Source: JBCBKU01 sp965267475
Lineage (GTDB): Bacteria; Pseudomonadota; Alphaproteobacteria; Rhodobacterales; Rhodobacteraceae
Direction: 5' to 3'
Assembly (NCBI GenBank): GCA_965267475.1
Contig: OZ254079.1
Location: forward strand, 1,798,001-1,862,000
DNA: 64,000 bases
Position numbers and translations under genes: made by a program. The notes under the pieces were generated by a model, which was not told the origin of the DNA, ran no database searches, and worked only from the letters and a program-made list of their open reading frames with translations. Shown here piece after piece: positions 32,723 to 40,168 of the stretch. Numbering within the stretch: position 1 is the stretch's first letter; the number at the start of each line of letters is the position of its first letter.

Positions 32723-33202
32723 ATGTCGACCCATATCGCTGAGTTCAATTGGGGCGTCCTGAAGGCCCATTGGGATCATCCGCTAGTCAGGGAATTCGTC
32801 GACAATCTCGACCGCGTGAACGGGATCGCGCGACGATCGAAAGGGTTCGTCTGGCGGATGCCAAATGATGAGATGGAGGCCGCGCAAGCCGAGATGCATG
32901 AAATCGGGCCAGTGTCGCGGGTCGCTTCGACCTTGTCCGTCTGGGAAAGCTTCGGCCATCTTGATCAGTTCGTGCACAAGACGCTGCATGCGAAGTTCAT
33001 GGCGCGGCGGGACGAATGGTTCGAAGTGATGGAACGTCCGCAATATGTCCTGTGGACAGTGCCTGCGGGGCATTTGCCGTCCGTTCATGAAGCCTATGAC
33101 CGTCGGAACCACCTGAAGGCGCACGGCCCGACACCCGAGGCGTTTGATTTCGCTTTTGCAAGGCATCTGAGTTTTGGCGACGAATCGCCGAATGTGACCT
33201 AA
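32723..33202 (+). CDS. DUF3291 protein, copy A
   Basis: 159 residues with the DUF3291 pattern: IAEFNWGVLKAHWDHPLVREF, VNGIARRSKGFVWRM, TLSVWESFGHLDQFVHKTLH, RRDEWFEV and LWTVPAGHLPSV. The fold is of the dimeric alpha-beta barrel (monooxygenase-like) kind, with no proven function. A second copy lies 612 bases downstream, and each copy is followed by a small secreted two-cysteine protein, so a two-gene unit has been duplicated. The ATG at 32723 follows AAGGACAGCCC. Confidence 0.82.
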   Translation: MSTHIAEFNWGVLKAHWDHPLVREFVDNLDRVNGIARRSKGFVWRMPNDEMEAAQAEMHEIGPVSRVASTLSVWESFGHLDQFVHKTLHAKFMARRDEWFEVMERPQYVLWTVPAGHLPSVHEAYDRRNHLKAHGPTPEAFDFAFARHLSFGDESPNVT

Positions 33203-33408
33203 TAAATTCAACAGGTTATGCTGATTCTGGCCGAAGATCCGTGGCCCAAAAACATCACGATTCAGCCGCTGTGAGGGATCTGTTATTGGATATCAACCGA
33301 TGCCATGGTCTTGCCATGTCCGTCGTCAAGAATTGCGCGAGCGGTTGTCGATCCCCAGTTTATGGGGCGGGGCCGCGTACCGCTGGTTCGGGGCGAACTG
33401 GAGAGACG

Positions 33409-33810
33409 ATGAAACGTTTGGTTTTAAGCTTAGGTGCCCTTTTGGTCGCAACATCCATGGCCCACGGACAAGCCGGTCCCCTTCCGGATTACGCGTATCG
33501 CGCGGCGGGCGAGGCTGGCATCGCGCTGGGGATTTCCCCGTTTTGCCGCGGAATCCGGGGCAATGAATCCGGCGTTCAGGCGTCCATGGAAGCCATGTAT
33601 GCGCGGCTGGCCAGAGACGGCTATCACCCGAAGCGTGTTCAGGCGCATTTCGACAGCGCTCAGGGGCGTGCGGGTGTCGAGGCCTGGATCTCGAACTGGC
33701 AGAAACGCCACGGCGCGCGCGATTCAAGCATGCGCGACCAGTGCAATGCCATTCGCGCGGAAGCCCAGACCAACGAAAGCCTGGCCCGCCAGGTGCGAAT
33801 AAGGAACTGA
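33409..33810 (+). CDS. secreted DUF5333-like protein, copy A
   Basis: 133 residues: signal peptide to about residue 21 (cleavage after AHGQ) and then a helical domain. The spacing first Cys - 24 residues - Gly-Tyr - 39 residues - Cys is identical to that in the product of 34297-34698, with matching Asp-Ser, Ala and Gly positions between. I therefore take the two as paralogues despite low identity. ATG 33409 follows GGAGAG. The 206-base gap upstream contains no gene I can support, and a longer frame from 33241 has no signal peptide. Confidence 0.68.
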   Translation: MKRLVLSLGALLVATSMAHGQAGPLPDYAYRAAGEAGIALGISPFCRGIRGNESGVQASMEAMYARLARDGYHPKRVQAHFDSAQGRAGVEAWISNWQKRHGARDSSMRDQCNAIRAEAQTNESLARQVRIRN

Positions 33811-33814
33811 GACA

Positions 33815-34297
33815 ATGCATCTTGCCGAGTTGAACGTCGGGCGACTTCTTGCAGACACGGATGATCCCCGCGTGGCTGACTTCATGAACGCGCTTGATCA
33901 GGTCAATGGTCTTGGCAAGCGGATGCCCGGATTCGTCTGGATGATGGAAGGTTCGGGCGAACCGGGCACGGGTAACACTGAGGCCAAAATCGACGGGGAC
34001 CCGCGTTTCATTCCGAACCTGACCGTCTGGGAAAGCGTTGAAACCTTGGAACAGTTCGTCTGGAACACGGTGCATCGGCAATTCTATGAGCGGCGCCGTG
34101 AATGGTTCGAGGTTCTGGGCGAGATGCACTTTGTCATGTGGTGGGTGCCAGAAGGCCACCACCCCACTTTGGACGAGGCGCTGGACAGGCTCGACCATCT
34201 GAAAACACACGGAAATTCCGATCACGCCTTCGGTTGGGATTATCTGGAAGAGGCGCGGCTTTGGCGCAGCCGGGCCTGCAATGAAGGAGCCGCCTGA
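33815..34297 (+). CDS. DUF3291 protein, copy B
   Basis: 160 residues with the same motifs as copy A: LAELNVGRLLADTDDPRVADF, VNGLGKRMPGFVWMM, NLTVWESVETLEQFVWNTVH, RRREWFEVLGEM and WWVPEGHHPTL. It keeps closer to the usual family pattern than copy A, which lost some of the acidic loop. It starts 4 bases after the secreted copy A partner and shares its final base with the next start (TGATG). Confidence 0.83.
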   Translation: MHLAELNVGRLLADTDDPRVADFMNALDQVNGLGKRMPGFVWMMEGSGEPGTGNTEAKIDGDPRFIPNLTVWESVETLEQFVWNTVHRQFYERRREWFEVLGEMHFVMWWVPEGHHPTLDEALDRLDHLKTHGNSDHAFGWDYLEEARLWRSRACNEGAA

Positions 34298-34698
34298 TGC
34301 GCTGGATTGTTCTAGCAGCCGTTCTTGCGGTTCAACCGGTTTGGGCCGACAACCGCGTGCCCCTTGCCGAGGATACGCGGCTTGAAAACGGCTTGGTCGT
34401 CGTCGCAATCGGCAACTACATCCGCCGAAATTGCGGGTCGATCGAAGCGCGCTCGGTCCGGGGGCTCAGCTTTCTTTGGTCCTTGCAGGGCAGGGCCCGC
34501 GACCTCGGTTATTCGCGCGATGAAATCGAAGCTTATATCGACAGCGAACCCGACAAGGCGCGCGTCGACCGCAAGGCGCGGGCCTATTTGTCGCGCCAGG
34601 GCGTGGATTTTGACGATCCCGATACCTTTTGCCGCGTAGGACGTGCAGAAATCGCAGCAAAATCCACCGCTGGCACGTTGCTCAGGACCACAAACTAG
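34297..34698 (+). CDS. secreted DUF5333-like protein, copy B
   Basis: 133 residues with signal peptide (IVLAAVLAVQPVWADN) and a mature helical domain with two cysteines. ARDLGYSRDEIEAYIDSEPD is the kind of segment I connect with DUF5333, a family found beside nuo genes in Rhodobacteraceae (moderate certainty). It is coupled to DUF3291 copy B by TGATG and lies 66 bases ahead of nuoG. A periplasmic protein with one potential disulfide is likely. Confidence 0.74.
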   Translation: MRWIVLAAVLAVQPVWADNRVPLAEDTRLENGLVVVAIGNYIRRNCGSIEARSVRGLSFLWSLQGRARDLGYSRDEIEAYIDSEPDKARVDRKARAYLSRQGVDFDDPDTFCRVGRAEIAAKSTAGTLLRTTN

Positions 34699-34764
34699 GG
34701 ATAGGTACTGCGTGACGGGTCAGCAGTGGGAACGGCTGGCCCACCCCATGGGTAAGAGGCACGC

Positions 34765-36783
34765 ATGTCCGACCTTCGGAAGATCATTATCGACGGCCAA
34801 GAGGTCGAGGTTGATCCAGCGCTTACACTGATCCAGGCCTGCGAAGAGGCCGGCATTGAAATCCCTCGTTTCTGCTATCACGAACGGCTGTCCATCGCGG
34901 GCAATTGCCGGATGTGTCTGGTGGAAGTCGTGGGCGGCCCGCCGAAGCCTGCGGCGTCCTGTGCGATGCAGGTGCGCGACTTGCGTCCCGGGCCAGAGGG
35001 CGCGCCGCCTGAGGTCAAGACAAACTCGCCCATGGTGAAGAAGGCCCGCGAGGGCGTGATGGAGTTCCTTCTGATCAACCACCCGCTGGACTGTCCGATT
35101 TGCGACCAGGGCGGCGAATGCGATCTGCAAGATCAGGCGATGGCTTACGGGGTCGATTTTTCGCGTTTCCGCGAACCGAAGCGGGCGGTCGACGATTTGG
35201 ATCTTGGGCCGCTGGTTGAGACCCACATGACCCGCTGCATTTCCTGCACGCGCTGCGTGCGGTTCACGACTGAGGTGGCTGGGATCACCCAGATGGGCCA
35301 GACGGGCCGCGGTGAGGATGCCGAGATCACGTCATATCTTGGTCAGACCCTGTCATCGGAACTGCAAGGCAACATCATCGATCTTTGCCCCGTGGGCGCG
35401 CTGACCTCGAAACCCTATGCCTTTACGGCCCGGCCCTGGGAACTGACGAAGACCGAGACGATTGATGTGATGGACGCGCTGGGCTCGAACATCCGGGTCG
35501 ATACCAAGGGCCGCGAGGTCATGCGGATCCTGCCCAGAAACCATGACGGCGTGAACGAGGAATGGATTTCCGACAAAACGCGCTTTGTCTGGGACGGGTT
35601 GCGCCGCCAACGGCTCGACAAGCCCTATATTCGCGAAAACGGCAAATTGCGGCCTGCGAGTTGGCCCGAGGCGCTGGCAGCGGCAGCAAGTGCAATCAAG
35701 GGCGCGACAAACCTGACCGGCCTGATCGGCGATCTGGCCCCCGTTGAGGCGACATTTGCGCTGAAACAGCTTGTCGAGGGGCAGGGCGGTTCGGTCGAAT
35801 GCCGGACGGATGGCGCCAAGCTGCCTGCCGACAGCCGTTCGGCCTATGTCGGCACGGCGACCATCGAGGATGTCGACACCGCCGAATACATCATGCTGAT
35901 CGGGTGCAATCCGCGCGCCGAGGCGCCGGTTCTGAATGCGCGGATCCGCAAAGCCTGGACGCAGGGTGCGAATGTCGGCCTTTTGGGTCCGGACGTGGAT
36001 CTGACTTATGACCATGTGCATGTGGGCAATGGCCGCGAAGCGCTTCAGGGCCTGCTCGACCGCGACTATGGCTATGTGCTTGAGACGAATTCGGTTGTGA
36101 TCTTGGGCCAGGGTGCCCTTCAGGATGAAGATGGTACTGCGGTTCTGGCCGCCACCATGGAATTTGCCGAAAAGACGAAGTCGAAGCTTCTGGTCCTGCA
36201 CACGGCTGCATCGCGCGTCGGCGCACTGGATGTGGGCGCGGTGGCCGAAGGCGGCATCGATGCAGCACTAAAAGGGGATGTCGTCTTCAATCTGGGCGCC
36301 GATGAAGTGGATGTCCCCGATGGCGCAACCGTCATTTATCAGGGCAGCCATGGTGACCGGGGCGCACATCGCGCTGACATCATCCTTCCCGGGGCCGCCT
36401 ATTCCGAAGAGCAGGGCCTGTTCGTGAACACGGAAGGCCGCCCACAACTTGCGCTGCGCGCTGGGTTCCCGCCGGGCGAGGCGAAAGAGAACTGGGCAAT
36501 CCTGCGCGCGCTTTCGGCAGAGTTGGACGCGACCCAGCCCTGGGACAGCCTTGCCGGGTTACGCCAAGCTGTTGTTTCTGAAGTGTCGCACCTGAAAGAC
36601 ATCGATCAAGTGCCTGAGAATGAATGGCAAAAGCTTGCAGGCAGCGACCTTGGATCGGGTGATTTCCACTATGCGGTGGCCGATCACTACATGACCAACC
36701 CGATTGCCCGAGCGTCTACTGTCATGGCCGAGTTGTCGGCGGCGGCAAAGGCCCGGGCGAACGCGCCCCTGGCGGCAGAATAA
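34765..36783 (+). CDS. nuoG: NADH-quinone oxidoreductase subunit G
   Basis: The 75-kDa subunit with clusters N1b, N4 and N5. In 672 residues: 2Fe-2S ligands in PRFCYHERLSIAGNCRMCLV and AASC; the N5 site HPLDCPICDQGGECDLQD; the N4 site CISCTRCVRF with a distant Cys in IIDLCPVGALTSKPY; and a molybdopterin-oxidoreductase-like C-terminal half without cofactor residues. The C-terminus is Ala-rich (SAAAKARANAPLAAE). All motifs are intact. Confidence 0.97.
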   Translation: MSDLRKIIIDGQEVEVDPALTLIQACEEAGIEIPRFCYHERLSIAGNCRMCLVEVVGGPPKPAASCAMQVRDLRPGPEGAPPEVKTNSPMVKKAREGVMEFLLINHPLDCPICDQGGECDLQDQAMAYGVDFSRFREPKRAVDDLDLGPLVETHMTRCISCTRCVRFTTEVAGITQMGQTGRGEDAEITSYLGQTLSSELQGNIIDLCPVGALTSKPYAFTARPWELTKTETIDVMDALGSNIRVDTKGREVMRILPRNHDGVNEEWISDKTRFVWDGLRRQRLDKPYIRENGKLRPASWPEALAAAASAIKGATNLTGLIGDLAPVEATFALKQLVEGQGGSVECRTDGAKLPADSRSAYVGTATIEDVDTAEYIMLIGCNPRAEAPVLNARIRKAWTQGANVGLLGPDVDLTYDHVHVGNGREALQGLLDRDYGYVLETNSVVILGQGALQDEDGTAVLAATMEFAEKTKSKLLVLHTAASRVGALDVGAVAEGGIDAALKGDVVFNLGADEVDVPDGATVIYQGSHGDRGAHRADIILPGAAYSEEQGLFVNTEGRPQLALRAGFPPGEAKENWAILRALSAELDATQPWDSLAGLRQAVVSEVSHLKDIDQVPENEWQKLAGSDLGSGDFHYAVADHYMTNPIARASTVMAELSAAAKARANAPLAAE

Positions 36784-36838
36784 CAACCCTGGGGGGCCGA
36801 TGTTGAATTGCCACGAATTTTCAAGGCGCTGCCTCTGG

Positions 36839-36861
36839 AAACCCCCGGCAATTTGGGGTTT
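36839..36861 (+). promoter_or_regulatory. hairpin between nuoG and nuoH
   Basis: AAACCCC and GGGGTTT make a 7-base stem with a 9-base loop in the 122-base gap between nuoG and nuoH. No T-run follows. It may adjust the relative amounts of upstream and downstream messages. Confidence 0.35.
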
Positions 36862-36905
36862 AGACGGGACCGCGCCCCTAGACGTCGGCGAAAGGATGCG
36901 TGCAG

Positions 36906-37943
36906 ATGGCTGAATTCTGGACCACCCCCATAGGCATTGCGGTGATTGTGGCGGCTCAGTGCCTGCTGGTTATCGCCTTCGTCATGATCTCGCTTTTGTT
37001 CCTGGTCTATGGCGACCGGAAAATCTGGGCTGCGGTCCAGATGCGCAAAGGCCCAAATGTCGTCGGTGCCTTCGGGCTTTTGCAGACGGTGGCGGACGCG
37101 CTGAAGTATGTCGTCAAGGAAATCGTCATTCCTGCCGGTGCGGACCGCACGGTTTTCTTGCTGGCCCCCTTGATTTCGTTTGTTTTGGCTCTGATCGCCT
37201 GGGCGGTGATCCCGTTCAACGACCGCTGGGTTCTGGCCGATATCAATGTGGCCATTTTGTACGTCTTCGCGATTTCATCGCTTGAGGTCTATGGCGTGAT
37301 CATGGGCGGCTGGGCGTCGAATTCGAAATACCCTTTCCTCGGGTCGCTCAGATCCGCCGCGCAGATGATCTCATACGAGGTATCGATTGGCCTGATCATC
37401 ATCGGTGTGATTATTTCAACGAATTCAATGAATTTCGGGTCAATCGTGAATGCACAGGACACCGGGTATGGGCTGTTCGGCTGGTACTGGCTGCCGCATC
37501 TGCCGATGGTCTTCCTGTTCTTCATCTCGACCCTGGCCGAGACGAACCGCCCGCCCTTCGACCTGCCCGAGGCGGAATCGGAATTGGTCGCCGGGTATCA
37601 GGTGGAATACTCGTCGACCCTGTTCTTGCTGTTCATGGCCGGTGAATACATCGCCATCTTCCTGATGTGTGCGCTGATCACCCTGCTGTTCTTCGGGGGC
37701 TGGCTGTCGCCGATCCCGGGGCTGCCAGACGGGGCGCTTTGGATGGTCGCGAAGATGGGGTTCTTCTTCTTCCTCTTCGCGATGGTGAAGGCGATCGTGC
37801 CACGCTATCGCTATGACCAGTTGATGCGACTGGGCTGGAAGGTTTTCCTTCCGATGAGCCTGGCCTGGGTCGTCATCGTGGCGTTCCTGGCGAAATTCGA
37901 AGTGGGCGGCGCCTTCTGGGCCCGCTGGACGATGGGGGGATAA
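36906..37943 (+). CDS. nuoH: NADH-quinone oxidoreductase subunit H
   Basis: A membrane subunit that forms the quinone entry channel. The 345-residue protein has about eight hydrophobic helices and the conserved GDRKIWAAVQMRKGPN near residue 35, AETNRPPFDLPEAESELVAG and RYDQLMRLGWKVFLP. ATG 36906 (MAEFWTT) is preferred, since AAAGGA lies at normal distance. A GTG at 36900 would add two residues. Confidence 0.97.
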   Translation: MAEFWTTPIGIAVIVAAQCLLVIAFVMISLLFLVYGDRKIWAAVQMRKGPNVVGAFGLLQTVADALKYVVKEIVIPAGADRTVFLLAPLISFVLALIAWAVIPFNDRWVLADINVAILYVFAISSLEVYGVIMGGWASNSKYPFLGSLRSAAQMISYEVSIGLIIIGVIISTNSMNFGSIVNAQDTGYGLFGWYWLPHLPMVFLFFISTLAETNRPPFDLPEAESELVAGYQVEYSSTLFLLFMAGEYIAIFLMCALITLLFFGGWLSPIPGLPDGALWMVAKMGFFFFLFAMVKAIVPRYRYDQLMRLGWKVFLPMSLAWVVIVAFLAKFEVGGAFWARWTMGG

Positions 37944-37946
37944 CCC

Positions 37947-38441
37947 ATGGCAAACATCGATTACTCACGCGCTGGCCGGTATTTCCTGCTGGCAGACTTC
38001 TTCAAGGGCATGCGCCTTGGGCTAAAGTATTTCTTCGCCCCCAAGGCCACGATCAACTATCCGCATGAGAAAGGCCCGCTTTCCCCTCGGTTCCGGGGTG
38101 AACATGCGCTTCGCCGGTATCCGAACGGGGAAGAACGCTGCATCGCCTGCAAGCTTTGTGAAGCGATCTGCCCGGCCCAGGCCATCACGATTGATGCCGA
38201 GCCGCGTGAAGACGGGTCCCGCCGGACGACGCGGTACGACATCGACATGACAAAGTGCATCTACTGCGGCTTCTGCCAAGAAGCCTGCCCCGTGGATGCC
38301 ATCGTCGAAGGCCCGAATTTCGAGTTTGCGACCGAGACGCGGGAAGAACTGTTCTATGACAAGGACAAGCTTCTGGCCAATGGCGAGCGTTGGGAAGCCG
38401 AGATCGCCAAGAACCTGGAACTGGATGCGCCATACCGATGA
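37947..38441 (+). CDS. nuoI: NADH-quinone oxidoreductase subunit I
   Basis: A ferredoxin-like subunit with clusters N6a and N6b. The 164-residue protein has two complete motifs, CIACKLCEAICPAQAI and CIYCGFCQEACPVDAI, on the usual long N-terminal helix that lies on the membrane. It begins 3 bases after nuoH. Its stop overlaps the next gene as ATGA, which is a carboxymuconolactone-decarboxylase-like protein rather than nuoJ. Confidence 0.98.
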   Translation: MANIDYSRAGRYFLLADFFKGMRLGLKYFFAPKATINYPHEKGPLSPRFRGEHALRRYPNGEERCIACKLCEAICPAQAITIDAEPREDGSRRTTRYDIDMTKCIYCGFCQEACPVDAIVEGPNFEFATETREELFYDKDKLLANGERWEAEIAKNLELDAPYR

Positions 38442-38839
38442 ACGCCCCAGCCGATCAAAACGCGCTTGAGCAGGGCCGCGCCCTGTCGGAAGAGGTCATG
38501 CCCGGCCTCGAAGCGGCCTTGGCGGCGAAGTATGACAAGTATTTGCCGGGCTTTTCCGAATGGCAGATCCAAACGGTCTATGGTGAGGTCTACTCCCGCG
38601 ATGGGCTGGATCTGAAAACCCGGCAGATCGCGACGGTCGCGGCGCTGGCCGTACAAGGCGCGCAATCGGTGCCGCAGCTTCGGATCCATGTGAAGGCCGC
38701 CCGCGACATGGGTGTCACCCAGCGCGAGATTTCGGAAATCATCCTGCAAATGGCCCTGTATGGCGGCTTCCCGGCGGCGATCAATGCGCTGAACGCAGCG
38801 ATTGAGGTCTTCGAGGCGGAAGGGGGCGACAATGACTGA
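38438..38839 (+). CDS. carboxymuconolactone decarboxylase family protein, copy 1
   Basis: 133 residues with the helical CMD/AhpD fold signature: LDLKTRQIATVAALAVQGAQ, QLRIHVKAARDMGVTQREISEII and LYGGFPAAINALNAA. There is no CxxC motif and indeed no cysteine, so AhpD-type peroxidase chemistry is ruled out; decarboxylase activity is unproven. Coupled to nuoI by ATGA and to copy 2 by an 8-base overlap. Confidence 0.84.
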   Translation: MNAPADQNALEQGRALSEEVMPGLEAALAAKYDKYLPGFSEWQIQTVYGEVYSRDGLDLKTRQIATVAALAVQGAQSVPQLRIHVKAARDMGVTQREISEIILQMALYGGFPAAINALNAAIEVFEAEGGDND

Positions 38840-39242
38840 CGCCCCGAACCCCTTCGCGGCCATGATCGCGCAAAGCCAGGAATGGGCGAAGGCCGTCAAT
38901 CCGGCGCTGGAAACTTTCACACCAAAAGGGTTTGAAGCGCTCTGGCCGACCATGCCCAAGGAAATGATGGAAACTTTCTGGGGCAAGACATTCAACCCGG
39001 ACGGCCTTGATGCGAAAACGAAACTTTTGCTGACATTGGGCGGGCTGACCGTTCTTGGCGCCCAGGCCGAGGCGCAGATCCGCGTCACCGTACGGCACGC
39101 GATCGAAGCGGGGGCCACCAAACAGGAAATCGCGGAAACCATTGGCTTAATGAGCATGTTCGGCGGTGTGCCGGCCATGACCAAGGCCATGGAACTAGCC
39201 CGCGATGTGATGGATGACGACCAAGAGGAGCAAGAGACATGA
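38832..39242 (+). CDS. carboxymuconolactone decarboxylase family protein, copy 2
   Basis: 136 residues, paralogous to the gene before it: LDAKTKLLLTLGGLTVLGAQAEAQIRVTVR, then ATKQEIAETIGLMSMFGGVPA. An added N-terminal helix contains tryptophans, and the C-terminus is very acidic (DDDQEEQET). Again no cysteine. ATG 38832 lies in the end of copy 1, and its own stop overlaps nuoJ as ATGA. The two products could form a mixed oligomer, as CMD proteins are usually trimers or hexamers (inference). Confidence 0.83.
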   Translation: MTDAPNPFAAMIAQSQEWAKAVNPALETFTPKGFEALWPTMPKEMMETFWGKTFNPDGLDAKTKLLLTLGGLTVLGAQAEAQIRVTVRHAIEAGATKQEIAETIGLMSMFGGVPAMTKAMELARDVMDDDQEEQET

Positions 39243-39853
39243 CGCCCATGGATCTGGCATTCTATCTGTTTGCGATCTCGGTCGTGGTGGGCGGCCTTTT
39301 CACGGTTGTCTCGCGCAACCCGGTGCATTCGGTCCTTTGGTTGATCCTGGCGTTCCTGTCTTCGGCAGGGCTGTTCGTTCTGCTGGGGGCCGAGTTCGTC
39401 GCGATGCTGCTGATCATCGTTTATGTGGGCGCGGTGGCCGTCCTGTTCCTGTTCGTCGTCATGATGCTGGATGTCGATTTCGCCGAATTGAAGGCCGAGA
39501 TGGCACGCTATATGCCGCTCGCTTTGGTGATTGGCGTCGTTCTGATCATGCAGCTCGCCATCGCCTTCGGCGTCTGGCAGTTCGCGGATGAGGCCGAGGG
39601 TCTGCGCGCCCAGGTCACACCGGCACTCGATGAGGCACACAACACCGCTGCGCTGGGTCTGATCCTCTACGACGATTACATGCTGGCTTTCCAGCTTTCC
39701 GGCATGATCCTTCTGGTCGCGATGATCGGGGCGATTGTCCTGACACTGCGCCACCGGGAAGACGTCAAGCGCCAGGATGTGCTGGCGCAGATCTACCGCG
39801 ATCCGGCCAAGGCCATGGAACTGAAAAACGTGAAACCGGGACAGGGGCTTTAA
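39239..39853 (+). CDS. nuoJ: NADH-quinone oxidoreductase subunit J
   Basis: A 204-residue membrane subunit with five hydrophobic helices. VSRNPVHSVLWLILAFLSSAG, then EFVAMLLIIVYVGAVAVLFLF with the conserved glutamate and tyrosine of helix 3, and MILLVAMIGAIVLTLRHRED are typical. ATG overlaps copy 2 of the CMD genes by 4 bases. Confidence 0.96.
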   Translation: MTPMDLAFYLFAISVVVGGLFTVVSRNPVHSVLWLILAFLSSAGLFVLLGAEFVAMLLIIVYVGAVAVLFLFVVMMLDVDFAELKAEMARYMPLALVIGVVLIMQLAIAFGVWQFADEAEGLRAQVTPALDEAHNTAALGLILYDDYMLAFQLSGMILLVAMIGAIVLTLRHREDVKRQDVLAQIYRDPAKAMELKNVKPGQGL

Positions 39854-39856
39854 GCG

Positions 39857-40162
39857 ATGGTCGGACTGGAACACTATCTTACCGTCGCCGCGACCCTGTT
39901 CGTGATCGGGATCTTCGGGATCTTCCTGAACCGGAAGAACGTGATCATCCTGCTCATGTCGATCGAGCTGATCCTTCTGGCAGTCAACATCAACCTTGTG
40001 GCGTTCTCAGCCTTCCTGGGCGATCTGGTGGGTCAGGTCTTCACGCTGTTCGTCCTGACGGTTGCCGCGGCCGAAGCCGCCATCGGCCTTGCGATCCTGG
40101 TTTGCTTCTTCCGGAACCGCGGGACCATCGACGTGGAAGACGTCAACGTGATGAAGGGCTGA
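39857..40162 (+). CDS. nuoK: NADH-quinone oxidoreductase subunit K
   Basis: A 101-residue, three-helix subunit. NVIILLMSIELILLAVN carries one of the buried proton-pathway glutamates, and VAAAEAAIGLAILVCFFRNR the other. It begins 3 bases after nuoJ. Length is exactly as expected. Confidence 0.97.
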   Translation: MVGLEHYLTVAATLFVIGIFGIFLNRKNVIILLMSIELILLAVNINLVAFSAFLGDLVGQVFTLFVLTVAAAEAAIGLAILVCFFRNRGTIDVEDVNVMKG

Positions 40163-40168
40163 CGCGAC

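Noticed and set aside
36800..36913. 37-codon frame between nuoG and nuoH
   Set aside because: No ribosome site, composition not protein-like, and it contains the hairpin at 36839-36861.
38354..39874. 506-codon open frame on the minus strand opposite nuoI, the CMD genes and nuoJ
   Set aside because: Antisense to four well-supported genes; low-complexity His/Gln/Arg composition.
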